DNA of 64,000 nt from Verticillium longisporum. Lineage: Eukaryota; Ascomycota; Sordariomycetes; Glomerellales; Plectosphaerellaceae. Each line of letters begins with the position of its first letter. Within the stretch, counting starts at the first letter, position 1. Under the pieces are notes generated by a model. The model had not been told where the DNA came from. It made no database searches and worked only from the letters and a program-made list of their open reading frames with translations. The translations under genes were made by a program, and so were the position numbers. Below are positions 12,773 through 23,094 of the stretch, in pieces. The stretch covers positions 620,001 through 684,000 of the forward strand of contig JAETXT010000013.1 of the NCBI GenBank assembly GCA_019188255.1. The letters run 5' to 3'.

Positions 12773-13763
12773 TGTGTATCAACTGAACAGGATGCGTATC
12801 GTGATAATCGGCAAGGGTCTTGTCGTCGGAGAATGAAATTGATCGTCAAGGGCTGTCAGAGCGGCGTCGAGGGAAGTGGGGGGAAGGGGTTTGCAGGGGC
12901 GGTGTGGGGGCGGTGAGGCGCGCGTCGTGGTGGGACGGGGGGCAACGAGATTACAGGAGTCGGGGGGGGATGACGACGGGCATCTATGGAAGAAGAAGAA
13001 GATCGGGCGCCCGAATGGCACGTGGTCTCCGCTTCCATCCATGGGTGAGAACAAAGTGCAGGGGGGGTTTGTGATGGTCGTGATGTCGTGCAGGTCCTGT
13101 CTCGTTAGTATTGTCGTTTTGGGGAGGGAGTTGGGCTTGGTTGGCGGTGTGGGAGTTTTGGTGGTGTTTCGCTCGTTGTTGTCGTCCCTTTCGTTCAAGT
13201 CGTCGAAATTGCTTTGCTGACCGCAAAGTGCATGGCAGCAGCCCCCGCCCTGCATCAGAGGTGCGTCCACTAAGTGCCCCGGAGACACAGCGCCCTAGCC
13301 AAAGGGTAGCGTCGTTGCTGTTTACAGTGTTTACAGTGGAGGCGGGGCACCTCGAACGAAAACAAGACTCGACGCAGGGACTGGTCGACACGACGCGCGC
13401 CCAAGTCGCCCTGATTCAGCTCGCGTTGTGGCGGGGCCGATGCGATCGGTGGGTCCCCAGAGCCTTATCGGCCGTGCTTCTCTGTTGTGATAAGACGTGC
13501 TGAGCCACAACGAGGGGCACGGTGAAGCACGGGTACACAAGTACTTTTTTCTTGGGGTCAGGGAAGGACAGTCCTCTATCTCGCTCTGGCTGTGAGACGA
13601 CCCGCGATCCGGTGGGCAGATCACAGATGACAGAAAAAGAAAGACCCGAATCTCCTCACCGTACTGAAATACAGGGAATACACGCTGGCCGCCTTATTGA
13701 TGCCGAATCACTGCACCTCTAAACTCTCTTGATGAAAAAAGACGGCCGTCGCATGACCCCACC
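12773..13763. other. Divergent intergenic region between CDK1 and the AlkB-like gene
   Basis: About 1 kb that must contain both promoters. G-rich on the plus strand near 12870-13130. A perfect 9-bp duplication (TGTTTACAG, twice) lies near 13320-13337. No coding frame with recognisable similarity. Confidence 0.6.
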
Positions 13764-14847
13764 ATGGCGACCATTACTGAGCTCGACGCTCATGAACAGC
13801 CATCCGAAGAAATGAGGGCCTCCTGGAAGGGCTATTCCAAACTGGAGGCCTTCCACTTGCGCAACCACCCAGATATTGACGATCCCAGGTCTGAGGGTCA
13901 AGCAAAAGACTACAAGGTCGCCGGTGTCATCCCCGCCGAAAAGGTGGCCAGCGCTTTTGCATCAGTCCACCCCGAGCCAATCGACCCTTCGACGATACGA
14001 GATGTTCCCATTTTATACCACCCATTGCTACCAGGTCAGTGTGCAAAGTGTCCTTTCCGTCAGTTGGCGAATCTGACTGTCCAAAGGCCTCCTCATCGTG
14101 CCCGACCTGGTCCCCCCAGCCGTGCAGAAGTCCCTCATCTCCCTGATGGTCCATCGTGACCTGAGCGTCCGCCATCACATGACAAACATGCATCCCTTTT
14201 ACGAGGTCCCCTATCGTCAAGACACGGACGAAGACAGGTCCTTCTTTTCACACCCACCAGACCCAGCACCAATATTCACACCCAAGGACCCCGCTGTACA
14301 CAAACCCCTCTCCATCAAGCAGGTTCTTGACCGCCGCCTGCACTGGGTGACCCTCGGCGGACAGTACGATTGGACGAACCGCATATACCCCGGCGAGGAG
14401 CCGCCTGTCTTCCCGCCGGACATTGCAAGCTTCCTCGAGGACCTCTTCCCCGAAACGCGCGCGCAGGCGGCCATTGTCAACTTTTACACACCAGGCGACA
14501 CGATGATGATGCACCGCGACGTCAGCGAGGAGACGGACAGAGGGCTCGTGAGCTTGAGTTTCGGGTGTGATGGGCTCTTCATGATTGCGCCCAACGGCGT
14601 GGGCGAAATTCCAGACGACGTCAAGGCGCAGGGCAAAGAGTATCTGCTACTGAGGCTCAGATCAGGGGACGCCATCTACATGACGCAGGAGGCGAGATTT
14701 GCATGGCATGGCGTGCCCAAGGTGCTCAAGGGAACGTGTCCAGAGTGGCTGCAGGACTGGCCGGCTGAGGAGGGAAAGTATGAGGGCTGGAAAGGATGGA
14801 TGAAGAACAAGCGGATCAACCTGAATGTGCGACAGATGCGGGAGTAG
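13764..14847 (+). CDS. AlkB/ALKBH1-like 2-oxoglutarate and Fe(II)-dependent dioxygenase
   Basis: Predicted to demethylate alkylated nucleic acid (DNA or tRNA) using 2-oxoglutarate, oxygen and Fe(II). Two exons, 13764-14034 and 14087-14847, with a 52-bp intron (14035-14086, GTCAGT donor), giving 343 aa. The iron-binding HxD is in MMMHRDVSEETDRGLVSLS, the distal His in FAWHGVPKVL, and the 2-oxoglutarate-binding arginine motif in KRINLNVRQM at the C-terminus. The substrate-lid region includes LGGQYDWTNRIYP, the form seen in ALKBH1 and its fungal relatives. The ATG context ACCATGG is strong. Divergent from CDK1. The exact substrate cannot be told from sequence. Confidence 0.92.
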
Positions 14848-15933
14848 CACGGTGGATGCTAGGCGTGATGGGAGTTACCTAGCATGAGGACCATGGCGAC
14901 CAGTCTTCGTCGTTGGCGGATATATTGAGCATGAGGGATGCTACAAGGGGTGAGCCAGATCATCTTCACAAGCGTCCGGAACAATGCGGTTAACAATGCG
15001 ATTGTACAGCTGTGGAGATATCTCGGCATCAAGTGTCAACGTCTGAGATGGTAGATCTCTCTGTCCAATGAGGGCATGATGATTCCAACCCCCAGTCGGG
15101 TGTCCTCACGAGGAATTTCGCTGACAAAAGCGGCTGACGGACATCCCGCATGCGACCACGTGACGTGAGACATGGGCCCCACGGAATTTGGGGGTCCTCG
15201 GAGGCTCCCAAGGCTCCTGCCTCGCACCCCAGCATTCCTCTAGCCGGTTGCGGCCTAGCGGGAATTGCGTGATCTCGACGTTTTGCGCTGGGAAAGAGTC
15301 TTGGCCACTGACAATGTCCGACTTTCGCAGCGAGAACCCCCAAAGCCTCCTAGCACGCCATCATGGACCATGAAAAAGTTCATCGCCCACCCATGCCTCT
15401 GCCCGAACGGAGCTCGTTTCCGGTAAGAGGACGAGGGTGAGAGTGGGTTTGTGGAGTGCAGACCAAAGCTTCTCCGGTGCGATTCCCGGCCGCTTGCCTC
15501 TTGATTAATCAACTCGATCGCGTCTGGGCCTTTTTCTCGACGTCTTTTTCCTCTCACCTCTTTGTCCCTCTCTGAGCCCTCTCTCGTCTGGACTCTACAT
15601 CTTCTAGAGACCTACAGAGTCTTTCAGGTCTGAGTTGCGTCGTTGCTTTCTTGACACCCAAGCAAAGTCGACAGCTCCGAGTTTGCTTTCTCGCCATTGC
15701 CCCTCCGCCTTGGGTTTGGTCGCTGTATGCAAATCACTTTTCACTTCCTGTTCGAATCACTTTCTCTTCAGGTTCCAGGTCTCTGCTACCAGATCAAGCA
15801 GCAAGTCTCGTTTCTTGTGCTCTATCTCGCCTGGATTCTACTGGACAGACTAGCCATCTCTGTTCTTCTTTCTCGTCCCAGACCGGACCTCGATCTCACA
15901 CCCATCAAAGACCATCTCACGCCCGACGACATC
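14848..15933. other. Intergenic and 5' leader of the sulfite reductase gene
   Basis: No gene seen. Contains a CACGTGAC box (15157) and a pyrimidine-rich tract at about 15530-15600, typical of transcript start regions in strongly expressed fungal genes. The MET10 frame stays open upstream to 15697 by chance, but the extra residues do not look like protein. Confidence 0.6.
15157..15164. promoter_or_regulatory. CACGTGAC box (Cbf1/bHLH-type)
   Basis: CACGTGAC, reverse complement GTCACGTG, fits the RTCACRTG site bound by Cbf1, which in yeast acts with Met4 at sulfur genes. It lies about 0.78 kb upstream of the sulfite reductase start. Functional use here is inference. Confidence 0.35.
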
Positions 15934-18900
15934 ATGTCTCCCGCACAGGACGCTCCTCTCAAGGAGAAGACCTCGTCCGCCCTGCCCTTCGGCCAGCAGG
16001 TCTCGCTCGCCTCCGTGTCCGGCCCGACCTATGTGACTGCTCAGCTGCTCGTTCAGCAGGTCGCCTACCTTCTCTCCGACAAGATCTTCAGCTACTCGGC
16101 GCCCACTTTCGACCTTGATGTCGCCGCCCGTGCTTGGGCCGAGGCCAAGGAGAAGAACATTTACGGCGAGCACACCGATGTTGTTCAGCTCCAGACGAGG
16201 ACCGGCGCCGGCGCCTTCGCGCTTGGCTACATGTTCAGCCCCGACTTTGACATGTCCAAGCGCCATGTGCCTCAGACTCTCCTGGCGCCCAGCCTGAGTC
16301 TGAAGAGCCTTCGCGGTGCTCTCCACCAGCTGAGCCTCCTGTACGGTGTTGCCTCGCCCTTTGTTGCCCACATCCCTGCCCTCGACTACGGTGCCCTCTA
16401 CGGCCTCGTCCCCGAGTACGAGACCCCCCAGCGCCCCGCCGAGGAGCTTGGGCTCGGCCTCGTCTCCAGCACCAGCGCCTACGAGACCCAGCACATGGCT
16501 CTGTTCGCCACCCTCATGGCCGCCGTCATCCCTACTCTTCACGTCTACGACGGCGTCAGGCTCGCTCGCGAGACTTCGCGCGTTGTTGATGCGCTCAACA
16601 AGAGCGGCGTCGCCGACATCTACAACAAGCTCACCGATGGCTCCGTCGCTACCGAGGAGCGTGAGGCCATTTCCTCCAAGGTCAAGAACCTGCTGAGCAT
16701 TGTCAACCGTGAGCTTGGTAACGGCGAGGACCAGGAGTCCAGCCACACTGCCCTGCTCGCTACCTTGATGACTGCTCTGACCCCTTCCCTGGGTGTCGAT
16801 GAGGGTGTCAGGCTCGCCAAGGAGACCATGAAGGCCTCTGGCGGTCTGAACATGAAGAAGGGCGTTGCCGATACCTACAAGAAGATCACCAACGAGGTCG
16901 CTACCCTCAACAAGAGCCTCGAGGATCCCGACAAGATCGTCGAGCTTCTCAGGCTCTTCAACGAGGAGCTCGGCACCGAGTACGAGCTCTTCGAGTACCA
17001 CGGCCACAAGCAGGCCGAGACTGTCCTTGTTGTCTTTGGCAGCGTTGAGGCTCAGCTCGCCAAGCAGGTCGCCGGTCGCCTTGCTGCTGACGGTGCCAAG
17101 GTTGGCACCATTAACGTGCGCGTCTACCGCCCCTTCGTCGAGGAGGCTTTCCTCAAGGCCATCCCTGCCTCGACCCAGCGCATTGCCGTCCTTGGCCAGG
17201 TCCGTGACGAGCTCGCCGTCAATGACGCCACGGTTCAGTCGACTCTCTACACTGATGTCCTGACCAGCATTGCCTTCTCTGGCAAGTTCCGCCAAGACCC
17301 CGCCGTCTCTGACGTCAAGTATGCCGCCTCCGAGCCCCTGACGCCCCAGACCGTCGCCGATATTTTCGGCAAGGTTTCGGGCCACGGCGCAGCCGCTAAG
17401 CGCTTCCCCTCGCTTGTCCACGCCAAGCAGTACACTTTCTGGGATCTCGACAGCTCTGCCGCCGCCAACTCTCCCTTCGTCATTGGCAACCTCCTCTCGC
17501 GCGAGTCCACCAGCAACGTCTATGTCAGCGAGCAGTACGACAACCTTGTCCAGGGCGGTGTCGTTCGTACCGACATTCGCAGCTCCAAGAAGACCATCGA
17601 TGCTCCCTATGCTATCGAGGACGCCGATGTCGTTGCTATTGGCGAGGAGAAGCTGCTGCGTGACATTGACATCCTTAAGGGTGTCAAGGAGGGTGGCAAG
17701 CTCCTGGTCAAGCTTCCCAAGTTCAAAGACGAGGATGTTGAGAAGCGTATCCCCGCTTTTGTCCGCAAGTCTGTTCGCGAGAAGGGCGCCGAAATTTATA
17801 TTCTCGATCCCGCTCAGTCGGCTGCCTTCGAGGAGGACGAGTCTGCTGCCAGGATTCTCTTGGAATTTGCTTTCCTTGAGGTCGCCCACGCTGACATATC
17901 CCGCGAGGATGTTGCCCGCTCGCTCCTTCCTGAGGGCTCGTCGCCTTCGCTCCAGGAGATCCTCGATGCTCTCGATGTGACGCTTCGCAAGTTTGATCTT
18001 CCCAGCGAGACCACCGAGCTTCCTGCCGACCACATTTGGCCCTCGCTCCCCGCCACTATCAAGACTAACAGCTTCGCGCCTGCTAAGGACATGGTGGCTG
18101 ACGTGGTTTCCGGGCTTGTCGACTGGCAGGCTGCCGCAAAGGGCCTCGCCTTCAAGGAGGCGTATGGCACCAAGGCGACGCTGCGCCCTGAGCTTTCTGT
18201 CAAGACGCACACCGTCACCGTCAAGGAAAACCGTCGTCTCACACCTGAGACATACGACCGTAACATCTTCCACATTGAGTTTGACCTCGGCGACTCTGGC
18301 GTCACGTACAAGATAGGCGAGGCTCTCGGCATCCACGCCGAGAACGACGATGAGGAGGTTCAGGCCTTCATCAAGTGGTACGGTCTCAACCCGGATGAGA
18401 TTGTGCAGGTGCCCTCGCGCGAGGATGCCGCTGCCCTCGACACTCGCACTGTCTACCAGGCCCTCAAGCAGAACATCGACGTGCTTGGCAAGCCTCCCAA
18501 GCGTTTCTACGAGGCCCTCGCCGAATTCACGTCGGACGAGAAGGAGGCTCAGCAACTTCGCGTCCTTGGCGGCGCCGAGGGTGCTGTCGACTTCAAGAAG
18601 CGCTCCGAGGAGGACACGCTCACCTACGTCGATGTCCTCCAGGAGTTCCCGTCGGCGCGCCCCTCGTTCCACGACCTTGTGCGTATCGTGTCCCCGCTCA
18701 AGCGCCGTGAGTACTCGATCGCCTCCGCCCAGGCTGTCACCCCGAACGCCGTCTCTCTCATGATCGTTGTCGTCGACTGGGTTGACACTCGCGGCCGCAC
18801 CCGCTGGGGTCATGCCTCGCGCTACCTGTCCCGCCTTCCCGTCGGCACAACCGTCACCGTCTCGGTCAAGCCCTCAGTCATGAAGCTCCCTACCTCCGCC

Positions 18901-19365
18901 AAGGCACCTCTCATCATGGCTGGTCTTGGTACCGGTCTCGCCCCCTTCCGCGCCTTTGTCCAGTACCGCGCCATGCAGAAGGCCCGCGGCGAGGAGATTG
19001 GCTCCATTCTCCTGTACCTAGGCTCCCGCCACAAGCGCGAGGAGTACCTCTACGGAGGGGGGTGGGAGGCTTACCGGGAGGCCGGTGTCATCACTCTGGT
19101 CGGTGCCGCCTTCTCTCGTGATCAGCCCCAGAAGTTCTACATTCAGGACCGCATGCGCGCGGGCTGCAGGGACATTGTGCAGTGCTACATCCGCGGCGAG
19201 GGCAGCTTCAACCTCTGCGGCCCCACCTGGCCCGTTCCCGCCGTCCCCGTCGTGCTCAAGGAGGCCATCGCCTACGAGGGCAAGCTCACCGGCAAGAAGG
19301 TCAACCCCAGGAACGAGATTGAGAAGCTCAAGGACGAGGGCCGCTACGTGCTGGAGGTGTACTAG
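15934..19365 (+). CDS. met10: Sulfite reductase [NADPH] flavoprotein (alpha) subunit, with internal duplication
   Basis: Passes electrons from NADPH via FAD to the sirohaem beta subunit, which reduces sulfite to sulfide in methionine and cysteine synthesis. Intronless, 1,143 aa from the ATG at 15934 (MSPAQDAPLKEK), chosen because the 79 codons upstream are leader-like. The N-terminal half is the degenerate pyruvate:ferredoxin oxidoreductase-like region of Met10. The C-terminal ferredoxin-reductase module has ENRRLTPETYDRNIFHIEFD, the FAD motif RREYSIASA, the NADPH motif GLGTGLAPFRAFVQYR, YLGSRHKREEYLYG, and FNLCGPTWPVP near the end. As in yeast Met10, no FMN flavodoxin domain is seen. Oddity: residues about 185-267 and 270-352 are tandem copies of one segment (HMALFATLMAAVIPTL versus HTALLATLMTALTPSL, each followed by DGVRLARE/EGVRLAKE and GVAD). 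Confidence 0.96.
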   Translation: MSPAQDAPLKEKTSSALPFGQQVSLASVSGPTYVTAQLLVQQVAYLLSDKIFSYSAPTFDLDVAARAWAEAKEKNIYGEHTDVVQLQTRTGAGAFALGYMFSPDFDMSKRHVPQTLLAPSLSLKSLRGALHQLSLLYGVASPFVAHIPALDYGALYGLVPEYETPQRPAEELGLGLVSSTSAYETQHMALFATLMAAVIPTLHVYDGVRLARETSRVVDALNKSGVADIYNKLTDGSVATEEREAISSKVKNLLSIVNRELGNGEDQESSHTALLATLMTALTPSLGVDEGVRLAKETMKASGGLNMKKGVADTYKKITNEVATLNKSLEDPDKIVELLRLFNEELGTEYELFEYHGHKQAETVLVVFGSVEAQLAKQVAGRLAADGAKVGTINVRVYRPFVEEAFLKAIPASTQRIAVLGQVRDELAVNDATVQSTLYTDVLTSIAFSGKFRQDPAVSDVKYAASEPLTPQTVADIFGKVSGHGAAAKRFPSLVHAKQYTFWDLDSSAAANSPFVIGNLLSRESTSNVYVSEQYDNLVQGGVVRTDIRSSKKTIDAPYAIEDADVVAIGEEKLLRDIDILKGVKEGGKLLVKLPKFKDEDVEKRIPAFVRKSVREKGAEIYILDPAQSAAFEEDESAARILLEFAFLEVAHADISREDVARSLLPEGSSPSLQEILDALDVTLRKFDLPSETTELPADHIWPSLPATIKTNSFAPAKDMVADVVSGLVDWQAAAKGLAFKEAYGTKATLRPELSVKTHTVTVKENRRLTPETYDRNIFHIEFDLGDSGVTYKIGEALGIHAENDDEEVQAFIKWYGLNPDEIVQVPSREDAAALDTRTVYQALKQNIDVLGKPPKRFYEALAEFTSDEKEAQQLRVLGGAEGAVDFKKRSEEDTLTYVDVLQEFPSARPSFHDLVRIVSPLKRREYSIASAQAVTPNAVSLMIVVVDWVDTRGRTRWGHASRYLSRLPVGTTVTVSVKPSVMKLPTSAKAPLIMAGLGTGLAPFRAFVQYRAMQKARGEEIGSILLYLGSRHKREEYLYGGGWEAYREAGVITLVGAAFSRDQPQKFYIQDRMRAGCRDIVQCYIRGEGSFNLCGPTWPVPAVPVVLKEAIAYEGKLTGKKVNPRNEIEKLKDEGRYVLEVY
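16486..16986 (+). repeat. Diverged in-frame tandem duplication inside met10
   Basis: Copy 1 at about 16486-16733 and copy 2 at about 16741-16986. They align through LFATLMAAVIPTL/LLATLMTALTPSL, YDGVRLARET/DEGVRLAKET, GVADIYNKL/GVADTYKKI and SIVNRELG/RLFNEELG. The nucleotide copies are well diverged, so the duplication is old rather than an assembly artefact. Confidence 0.75.
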
Positions 19366-20733
19366 ATGTTGATCTGCATGTGAAGCAATTTATCCTTGCT
19401 CGTTCATTTTCTTGGTCATATTTTTCTAATTCCCTGTCACATCATTCTACGTAGGATATTTCAACAAGCCTGCATACAGACTCTGGTTCAATATTGCTTA
19501 ACATGTGATTACGTGACAAGCTCGACGGGTAGGGCCTTCTCTTAATGCCTTGATCTCTGTGGCAGTCACCCTAGGCTGCTCTAGGAAACTTATCACATAA
19601 TTCCAGTCGTTATGAGACTTATTGGCATGCAAACGGCTAGGGAATGGATGTAGTACACATGGGAGGTTGACAGCGTACAACGTGCTGCCTAGCGGAGAAG
19701 CAGTTTTCAGATGCCCAGGAGCGATCTTGGTCCTGGTGTGCTTTTTATTAATCGGCGGATCAGCGTGCGTTTTCTCAGATTTGCGGCAAGCCGTGATTCA
19801 AACTGCAGATAGAACTGCGAATTACTACTTAGCCTGTCGGAAACATATTTCTTCAACAGCATGTCAACAATCTGTTTGCTCTCCGGGGCGGGCGATGATT
19901 TGTCGCCAATTCGTATCCATGACAAGGCACATTTCTTCGACAGTCTCTGTAACAGAGATGCCTTGACTGTCAGGAGGGGGCAGGTATATCCCCAGCAAGT
20001 TCTCAAGATGCATGGTGCCGCTTCTTGGAGGCGAGTGGCCACTGCGGTCGAGACTGTAGAACATATCCCGCCCTGCGCCTTGATATCCTGTCGAATCTCC
20101 CTCTCCTCGCGCATACCCGCGAATGCTGTTGCCGGTTGCATGTCAGCTATGCGATTTTCACAGCAGCATCTCGTATCAACTTGCCAGTATGCGTTATTGA
20201 ACGAGATAAGTTTCCTCACGTCCACAGTCCTCAGCCATTCGAAACTTTCACCCCAGACATAGGCAACAATGAGCCACCCTCCCGTCGAGAAACAGGGGTC
20301 TCTCGTGTCCGCCCTTTGCGAGAAGACGATGCGCCGGCCCACGAAGAACGAGTTGCAAACAGGCCCAACATGACCTTGGCAGCATCAATTCATCAGAGGA
20401 AAAATCTTGAAAATCTGGCGAGTCTTTCGCCCAAGCAGTCTCGTGGTGTGTTACACCCTCGACGAAGTCGATACTTTCCTAGCCAGGCCACAGCTTTTAC
20501 AGTTACCTAGCGCAGACATTTTGACGATGGCCATTGTTCGAATTGCTGATAGCCTGATCCGTGAACAGGAACGTTTCTCTATAGCCGGAGCTGAAGCATC
20601 AACTCATCAGTATCTTGCTCGCGTTGAGGACAGGGGAACAAAATACTGTTCAGCATAGGCCATGGACGAGTGGCATCATGTGTGGTCAATGGCTGATGAT
20701 TTGTGGACAGAGCCAAACGAAAAACAAAAAGAT
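19366..20733. other. Intergenic region with weakly protein-like minus frames
   Basis: Downstream of met10. The minus strand around 19707-20342 has a 211-codon open stretch, and a different minus frame at 19864-20080 reads protein-like (HLENLLGIYLPPPDSQG, VEEMCLVMDTNWRQII). No consistent splice model joins them and I recognise no family. It could be a decayed or unknown gene. Confidence 0.35.
20726..20730 (-). terminator. RNA polymerase III terminator of tRNA-Asp
   Basis: Five T on the minus strand just downstream of the tRNA, with a second T5 four bases on. Confidence 0.6.
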
Positions 20734-20805
20734 CTTCCGATCGGGGAATTGAACCCCGGTCCCCGGCGTGACAAGCCGATATCCTAACCACTAGACTAAT
20801 CGGAA
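20734..20805 (-). tRNA. tRNA-Asp (anticodon GTC)
   Basis: 72 nt on the minus strand. The acceptor stem TTCCGAT/ATCGGAA pairs fully with discriminator G. The A box includes TAGTCTAGTGGTTAGGA. The anticodon loop TTGTCAC sits between paired TCGGC and GCCGG arms, giving anticodon GTC. The T arm CCGGGGTTCAATTCCCCGA is the B box. No intron. Confidence 0.95.
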
Positions 20806-21370
20806 TTGGTTACCGAAAGGTTTTCAAGTTCTTCTCATGACTCGTTACTCCAAGGTGGTCGAGCTCATGTGGGAGCCAGACGCTTCCCTCACAATCATCC
20901 TTCCATCTGTGATGAACTTTTTTTTCTCGCTGAGCAGACTCTCCAGTTGCGTGGCGGATTTCCTTCGGGTGGTCTCACTTCCTAGCATCTGACAAGTGAC
21001 AGACACCAACGCGCCACCCCTGAGAGATGTATCACCTCTCAAGTTGGCTGCAAGTCTATCACTTAGTTGCGTGTCCTGCAGTTGAAAGAAAAGTGACCGT
21101 GAATTTCCACATTTCAGCTGACCGCTGTTTTCTTGACCACATACTCAGTCCATCCCCTTGTCTTCTTGGTTTCAGGCGGAATACAACAATATGGCTACGC
21201 CGTGAGATGGTCATTCAGGCTGGGCGATTACGGGCGCTGGGGCGCCTCCTGGCTGCCAGTGGTCGGCAATACCATAACATCATCTCCCGTATCTTATTGA
21301 CAATGAGTTCCTCGCCCCAAGGTCTTCTTGTCCAGCTTCTAAAGCACATACGTTGTCAGCAGCTGCCTCA
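20806..21370. other. Intergenic region upstream of the hypothetical coiled-coil gene
   Basis: No gene recognised. A possible extra first exon for the next gene begins at the ATG near 21303, but the intron implied (about 40 bp, GTCTTC...TCAG) would be unusually short. Confidence 0.5.
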
Positions 21371-22384
21371 ATGCTCGAAACGGTCGTTGAAGTTGACGAG
21401 AATGAGTATTCGGCGAGGGACTCCGTCTCCACACGGGGGTCCGAGACGCGCATGCTTGAGAGGGGAATGGACGCACTCGCAGCAGCAGTACAAGGTTGGT
21501 CTTCATACCGTCCCTGTCAAATGCTGATGCTGATCTGGGCTTCGACAGCTTTCCACGATGGTGATTTGGGGCGACCACGCGAGAGCGACCGTATCCGCAC
21601 AGGATCGATCCCCAAGCCAATTCATATGAGATCTTCCAGACCGGCAAATATGGAACCTCAAGATAGTACAGGCCGTCGAGGATCAGTCGTCTCGCGACTG
21701 CCATCGTCGGAGCAGGCAACTATGGCCTGTGGAAGCACCTCAAATCGCCTTCAACCCGACTCCAGCGAATGCAAGCCTGGGAACAATACCGAGCAGAATG
21801 TCTCACAATCAACGAGATTTCGCATGTGGGAGAAAAGTCTTCTGGACTCCCTGCGGCAGATGCGACTTGACGAAGAGAAGCGCCTCGTCGACCGACGGGA
21901 AAGCTTACATATCGAGATCCCCGCCAGTCCCAGGTCTCCTATCGGCCGTCGACTATCAGAATTGCAGACTCCACCGTTTCCGTCTCGTTCAAATGGCGAA
22001 GATCGTGGTTTGCAGGACGGCCACGGCGGAACCCCATATGCAAGATGCGGAGCTTATCAGCTTGTCTACGCCAACTCTGCCCTGCAGGACCTTCATCATC
22101 AGCTCGACGATTCGAGGCGCTTCTTGGATTCGATGATCAAGCTCAAAGTAAAGAGCTCCGGGCTTGAGGAGAAGAAAAAGCAGGCGACAAGCACCTCCGA
22201 GACAATCGTGCGGATGCTCAACCGGCTTGAGAATGCATGTGGAAGGATTCTGCGTGAACAGGACCTATTGGCAAATGAGATGGAATCAAGAGCCCCTGAA
22301 GAGAAGTGGAAGAACATGCTCGACACCGTGATGACTATGGCCAATGTCCTTCAAGTCGAGGGCAAAGTGGAAGAGGAAGTCTAG
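21371..22384 (+). CDS. Hypothetical protein with C-terminal coiled coil
   Basis: Family not recognised. The first ATG of the open frame is at 21371. A 54-bp in-frame intron is likely at 21495-21548 (AAG|GTTGGT, with CTGATCTGG and ACAG at the end), giving about 319 aa. The middle is polar and Ser/Arg-rich. The last third (QDLHHQLDDSRRFLDSMIKL, then EEKKKQATSTSETIVRMLNR and NRLENACGRILREQDLLANE) is predicted helical coiled coil. No signal peptide or membrane segment. It sits between two tRNA genes. The start is uncertain. The reading frame is long and helical at its end, which favours a real gene. Confidence 0.6.
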   Translation: MLETVVEVDENEYSARDSVSTRGSETRMLERGMDALAAAVQGWSSYRPCQMLMLIWASTAFHDGDLGRPRESDRIRTGSIPKPIHMRSSRPANMEPQDSTGRRGSVVSRLPSSEQATMACGSTSNRLQPDSSECKPGNNTEQNVSQSTRFRMWEKSLLDSLRQMRLDEEKRLVDRRESLHIEIPASPRSPIGRRLSELQTPPFPSRSNGEDRGLQDGHGGTPYARCGAYQLVYANSALQDLHHQLDDSRRFLDSMIKLKVKSSGLEEKKKQATSTSETIVRMLNRLENACGRILREQDLLANEMESRAPEEKWKNMLDTVMTMANVLQVEGKVEEEV

Positions 22385-22693
22385 ACGTTGCGAATGGTGT
22401 GCCATAAATGGAACCGAAAGACTGGATGCTATCAGTCATAACTTCCTCGTCGTACATTGCCTCTTGGACGTTGCCAAAGATTCTTGCCCACGGAGGAGAC
22501 AATCAGGGACAGCCTTAAACGCCGAACAAGGCAACAGTGGGCTCAGTGCCGATACGAACAGCCGTACTATTTCCAACACCACCTCGCCAATACTCACACC
22601 ACCCGGGTGAGGTGAATTGAACTACCATGTATCATCCCCACCCACACTCTGGCATCATCAACCCATCTCCCGAGCCGCCAATCAACAATCTCC
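22385..22693. other. Short intergenic region before tRNA-Leu
   Basis: 3' flank of the hypothetical gene and upstream flank of the tRNA. Nothing else seen. Confidence 0.5.
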
Positions 22694-22790
22694 GGTGAGG
22701 TGGCCGAGTTGGTTATGGCGCCAGGTTAAGGTCTCCTGAACAGATTTCCTGGTGGGGCAACCCGCGCGAGTTCGAGTCTCGTCCTCATCA
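22694..22790 (+). tRNA. tRNA-Leu (anticodon AAG) with a 15-nt intron
   Basis: 97 nt including the intron. The acceptor stem GGTGAGG/CCTCATC pairs (one G-T), with discriminator A. The A box is TGGCCGAGTTGGTTATGGC. Anticodon stem CCAGG/CCTGG encloses 22 nt: loop TTAAGG, an intron at 22732-22746 placed after position 37 as usual for nuclear tRNAs, then T. The anticodon AAG is at 22728-22730. A long variable arm (TGGTGGGGCAACCCGC) marks a class II tRNA, and the B box is GAGTTCGAGTCTC. Confidence 0.9.
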
Positions 22791-23094
22791 ACATTAGTTT
22801 TTGGTCTTGATCATAATCTTTTGCTTCGAGTGCTCATCTGCTAAGTTTTTGGTGGGTATTCACAGTAGTGAGATGAACACAGGTGTGAGCAGCTGGTCAA
22901 ATCTGCCGTGGCTTGGTTGAGAATATCATCCGCGTCGACGATGCAGATGGCGAAACTGATAACTGCTGGAATGGCAAAGTCCATGAAAAGTGGAAACTGG
23001 GTCGTCGATGGAATTAACTTCTGGTTGTCGCCTTGGCGCGTGGAATATCAAGCCCGCATTTCAAGTCCAGGCACAACGTCTATAGTCAACCGTG
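22791..23094. other. Intergenic region between tRNA-Leu and the S58 fusion gene
   Basis: 3' flank of the convergent fusion gene. A 68-codon plus frame (22908-23114) lies here but resembles nothing and overlaps the gene end. Regarded as non-coding. Confidence 0.5.
22798..22802 (+). terminator. RNA polymerase III terminator of tRNA-Leu
   Basis: TTTTT eight bases after the tRNA end. Confidence 0.65.

Noticed and set aside
15697..15933. N-terminal extension of met10 by 79 codons
   Set aside because: The extension is Leu/Phe/Ser-rich like CT-rich leader DNA. The ATG at 15934 gives the expected N-terminus.
15850..18813. 987-codon open frame antisense to met10
   Set aside because: It mirrors the codon bias of the highly conserved met10 frame; its residues are Leu/Val/Gly/Asp-rich without domains. 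A shadow frame.
19707..20342. 211-codon minus frame (FSTGGWLIVAYVWGESFEWL) that looks partly protein-like
   Set aside because: No known family; the better-looking downstream residues lie in another frame and no splice pair joins them. Possibly a remnant, not supported as a gene.
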